This document shows positions 62,082 through 64,000 of a stretch of DNA of 64,000 nt, one piece after another. The stretch is from Actinophytocola gossypii (GTDB taxonomy: Bacteria > Actinomycetota > Actinomycetes > Mycobacteriales > Pseudonocardiaceae), in contig NZ_JAFFZE010000023.1 of assembly GCF_025165815.1 (NCBI RefSeq), forward strand, positions 172,191 to 236,190. Direction: 5' to 3'. The notes beneath the pieces were generated by a model. The model did no database searches. It worked only from the letters and a program-made list of their open reading frames with translations, and was not told where the DNA came from. The translations under genes and the position numbers were made by a program. Each line of letters opens with the position of its first letter. Positions within the stretch are counted from its first letter, which is position 1.

Positions 62082-63371
62082 CTAGCGGAACAGGTGGAGC
62101 GGGACCGCGTCGGCCATGGCGGCCATGCCGGCGTCGTTGGGGTGCAGGTGATCGCCGCTGTCGTAGGCCGGGTTCAGGCGTCGCGGGTCGGCGGGGTCGC
62201 GGGTGGCCCTGGCGAAGTCGATGACCGAGTCGAACTCGCCGCTGGTGCGGACCCAGGTGTTCACCGCCTGGCGCTTGGCCTCGTTCTCGTCGGTGTCCAG
62301 GCCGGGGGTGCCGCCGAACGGCAGGATCGTGCCGCCGTGGATCTCCAGGCCGGCGGCGTGCGCGCGGGCGATCAGCTGGCGGTACCCGGCGATCAGCTCG
62401 CCGGCGGTCACGGCCTCGTTCGGCGGCGCCACCGAGCCGGGGTGGCCGAGGTCGTTCACGCCGATCAGCACCACGACGTCGGTGACACCGGGCCGGGCGA
62501 GCACGTCCCGGTCGAACCGGCGCAGCGCGCTGTGGCCGAAGAACTCGGCGAAGTTCTCCGGCTCGCTGCCCGGTGGCGGGTTGGGGTCGTGCAGCAGCCG
62601 GTTGCCGGCGACACCGAGGTTGAGCACACCGGTGTCCCGCAGCCACGGCACGCGTCGCAGCCGGTCGGCGAGCAGGTCGGGCCAGCGGTGGTTGGCGTTG
62701 AGGTCGGTCTCGAAGCCGTTGGTGATCGAGTCGCCGAGCGCGACGACGGCGGCCGGGTCGCGGTCGTGGGTGCGCACGCTGATCCCGGACAGGAAGTACC
62801 ACTGGGTGATGGTGCGGGTGGCGGTGACGCTGCGCTCGGCGGTGACGTTGCCGGCCGCGACCACGTTCTCCTGGTAGGCGAAGTTGTGCAGGGTGGTCAC
62901 CGGCGTCGGGTCGGGCAGGTAGACGCTGACCACGAGGTCGGCGCCGGCCGGAAGCCGGAGCGGGACCGGGTCGCTGAGCAGCGGGGCGCCCTCGGGCACG
63001 GTCGCGGAGCGTTGCCCGCCGAAGGTCACCGCGCGGTCGGTCTCCGGCGCGATGTCGGTCCCGGTGCCGGCGTGCCGGGCCACCCGGACCTCACCGATGT
63101 GCAGTGCGCCGTCGCCGAACTCGTTGGTGAGCCGCAGGCGGAGCGCGTCGCCGCCGGTACTGGTGTGCACGACCTGGCGGACCGTCTCGTCGGACACGGT
63201 CGGCGTGGAGTTCTCCGGGGTCGCGGTCGGCACGCTCCCCCAGGTGCCGACCCACTGTGCCGGGCCGGGGGGATGGCCGGCCGGTTCCCGGGTGTCCGTG
63301 GCGACCCAGGTGGCGAGCACGAGCATCGCGGCGGCGAGTACCGCCACCAACGCTGAGGACGTCCGCCGCAT
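62082..63371 (-). CDS. Secreted SGNH/GDSL-type hydrolase
   Basis: This 429-aa exported esterase has an N-terminal membrane/signal segment (about 5-25), an accessory beta domain (about 40-190) and the SGNH catalytic domain: block I GDSITNGFETD, block II Gly in LGVAGNRLL, block III VVLIGVNDLG and block V DHLHPNDAG. It probably removes acyl groups from polysaccharide or lipid. The ATG at 63371 has a GGGAGGC box. It is next to a polysaccharide deacetylase gene. Confidence 0.9.
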   Translation of the reverse strand: MRRTSSALVAVLAAAMLVLATWVATDTREPAGHPPGPAQWVGTWGSVPTATPENSTPTVSDETVRQVVHTSTGGDALRLRLTNEFGDGALHIGEVRVARHAGTGTDIAPETDRAVTFGGQRSATVPEGAPLLSDPVPLRLPAGADLVVSVYLPDPTPVTTLHNFAYQENVVAAGNVTAERSVTATRTITQWYFLSGISVRTHDRDPAAVVALGDSITNGFETDLNANHRWPDLLADRLRRVPWLRDTGVLNLGVAGNRLLHDPNPPPGSEPENFAEFFGHSALRRFDRDVLARPGVTDVVVLIGVNDLGHPGSVAPPNEAVTAGELIAGYRQLIARAHAAGLEIHGGTILPFGGTPGLDTDENEAKRQAVNTWVRTSGEFDSVIDFARATRDPADPRRLNPAYDSGDHLHPNDAGMAAMADAVPLHLFR

Positions 63372-63393
63372 CGCGTGCCTCCCGGCCGAAAAG

Positions 63394-64000
63394 TCAGGCG
63401 TGCCGGGCGGGCCGGGTGAACCGCCAGCCCTCGGCGCGCAGTTCCGGAATGATCGTAGCGACGGCGTCGACGGTCTGGGTACGGTCACCGCCGCCGTCGT
63501 GCAGGAGCACCACCGCGCCCGGGGTGACGCCGTCGAGCAGGCGGCGGACGAGTTCGTCGGTGCCGGGCGGCTCCCAGTCACCGACCGCGAGCCGCCAGCC
63601 GAGGGGTCGCATGCCGAGCGCGGCCGCCACCTCCGGCGACCGGCCCCACGACCCGTACGGGGCGCGGAAGTAGGGGATGCGGGCCCCGGGCACCGCATCG
63701 CGGATGGCGGCGTTGGTGGCCAGCAGGTCGGCGCGGATCCGTTCGGGGGCCCAGGTGCCGAGGTCGTCGTGGTGCATCGAGTGGTTGCACAGCAGGTGGC
63801 CCTCGGCGACGATCCGGCGCACGAGCGCGGGGTGCTGGCGGACGTGCTCGCCCCACAGGCAGAACACGGCGGTGACGTTCGTGGCGCGCAGCAGGTCGAG
63901 CAGTCGGGGCGTGTTCCTCGGGTCGGGGCCGTCGTCGAAGGTGAGGGCGACGGTGCGGCCCGGTTGACCGGTCGAGTCGACGATGTCCGGGGTGGGGCGT
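63394..64000 (-). CDS. NodB-type polysaccharide deacetylase (partial)
   Basis: Only the 3' part of the gene is present; the start lies past the window. The NodB fold shows the catalytic TFDDGPDP (about 14 residues downstream of the window edge), the metal-binding HSMHHDD and the RAPYGSWG motif, ending with GAVVLLHDGGGDR. It probably deacetylates peptidoglycan or a cell-wall glycan. Its substrate is not determined. Confidence 0.88.
   Translation of the reverse strand, partial: RPTPDIVDSTGQPGRTVALTFDDGPDPRNTPRLLDLLRATNVTAVFCLWGEHVRQHPALVRRIVAEGHLLCNHSMHHDDLGTWAPERIRADLLATNAAIRDAVPGARIPYFRAPYGSWGRSPEVAAALGMRPLGWRLAVGDWEPPGTDELVRRLLDGVTPGAVVLLHDGGGDRTQTVDAVATIIPELRAEGWRFTRPARHA

Noticed and set aside
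8400..63700. Long open frames on the opposite strand or in other frames of real genes
   Set aside because: They lack ribosome sites and family motifs, show Arg/Pro/Ala-rich compositions typical of high-GC shadow frames, and conflict with well-supported genes.

Overview
The window is about 72% G+C, with GTG/TTG starts, ATGA and GTGA stop/start overlaps, leaderless-looking promoters, and Pseudonocardiaceae-like gene content. It is most likely chromosomal DNA of a filamentous actinomycete such as a Saccharothrix or Actinophytocola relative; the exact genus cannot be read from the sequence. Nearly all of it is coding and no gene-free stretch exceeds 300 bases.

Layout. 1-5.5 kb: a branched-chain amino-acid ABC transporter operon on the minus strand (livK, livH, livM, livG, livF), with a second, partial substrate-binding lipoprotein at its distal end. 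5.7-6.6 kb: a PdtaR-type ANTAR response regulator and a tRNA with a CAA (Leu) anticodon. 6.6-8.4 kb: an MFS exporter divergent from a CGNR zinc-finger regulator. 8.5-11.7 kb: a Tat-exported, bicovalent-FAD oxidoreductase divergent from a response regulator and a histidine kinase that lacks any sensor part. 11.8-16.7 kb: two small membrane proteins, a CcsB cytochrome c assembly protein, an ABC-2 exporter and a BlaI/M56 peptidase pair. 16.7-19 kb: a domesticated-looking IS701-type transposase with two unknown genes.

19.1-31.4 kb is the heme region. A minus-strand operon runs hemA-hemC-hemB-hemE-hemF-hemL and continues straight into a three-gene metal ABC transporter whose binding protein has a His-His-His-Asp zinc-type site. 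A coproporphyrinogen/protoporphyrinogen oxidase gene is divergent from it and is followed by a second ABC-2 exporter, paralogous to the one at 13.6-15.3 kb. 31.4-40 kb is mostly regulators with their targets: an MFS exporter, MerR with release factor 3, a hemerythrin-like protein, TetR, an SDR with an XRE/MmyB regulator, an orphan CdiI-type immunity protein, and GntR with ACC deaminase. 40-44.6 kb: a secreted PL6 polysaccharide lyase, a DrrAB-type exporter whose permease gene is frameshifted, and its TetR regulator. 44.6-47.7 kb: a compact acyl carrier protein cluster (carrier, adenylating ligase, FabG-like reductase, PPTase-like protein) divergent from a PseH-like acetyltransferase. 47.8-64 kb: secreted and cell-surface functions, including a tripeptidyl-aminopeptidase-type hydrolase with a two-component system, two LAXTG sortase-anchored proteins behind a Zur-like box, a carboxylesterase, an alcohol dehydrogenase with a PfkB kinase, a beta-propeller protein, a PucR regulator, an SGNH esterase and a partial polysaccharide deacetylase.

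The most notable signal is regulatory. The 17-bp palindrome TACTAC-N5-GTAGTA occurs, exactly or with single changes, five times in intergenic DNA. It lies before the small membrane proteins, ccsB, the first ABC-2 exporter (two overlapping copies) and the MFS gene at 31.4 kb. A BlaI-family repressor with a membrane protease sits in the middle of these targets. This suggests an uncharacterised BlaI-type regulon linking envelope export with heme and cytochrome handling. Other strong observations are a shared MerR operator before merR and prfC, a zinc transporter inside the heme operon, a three-gene surface-protein operon behind a Zur-like box, and the self-contained ACP/ligase/GNAT cluster.
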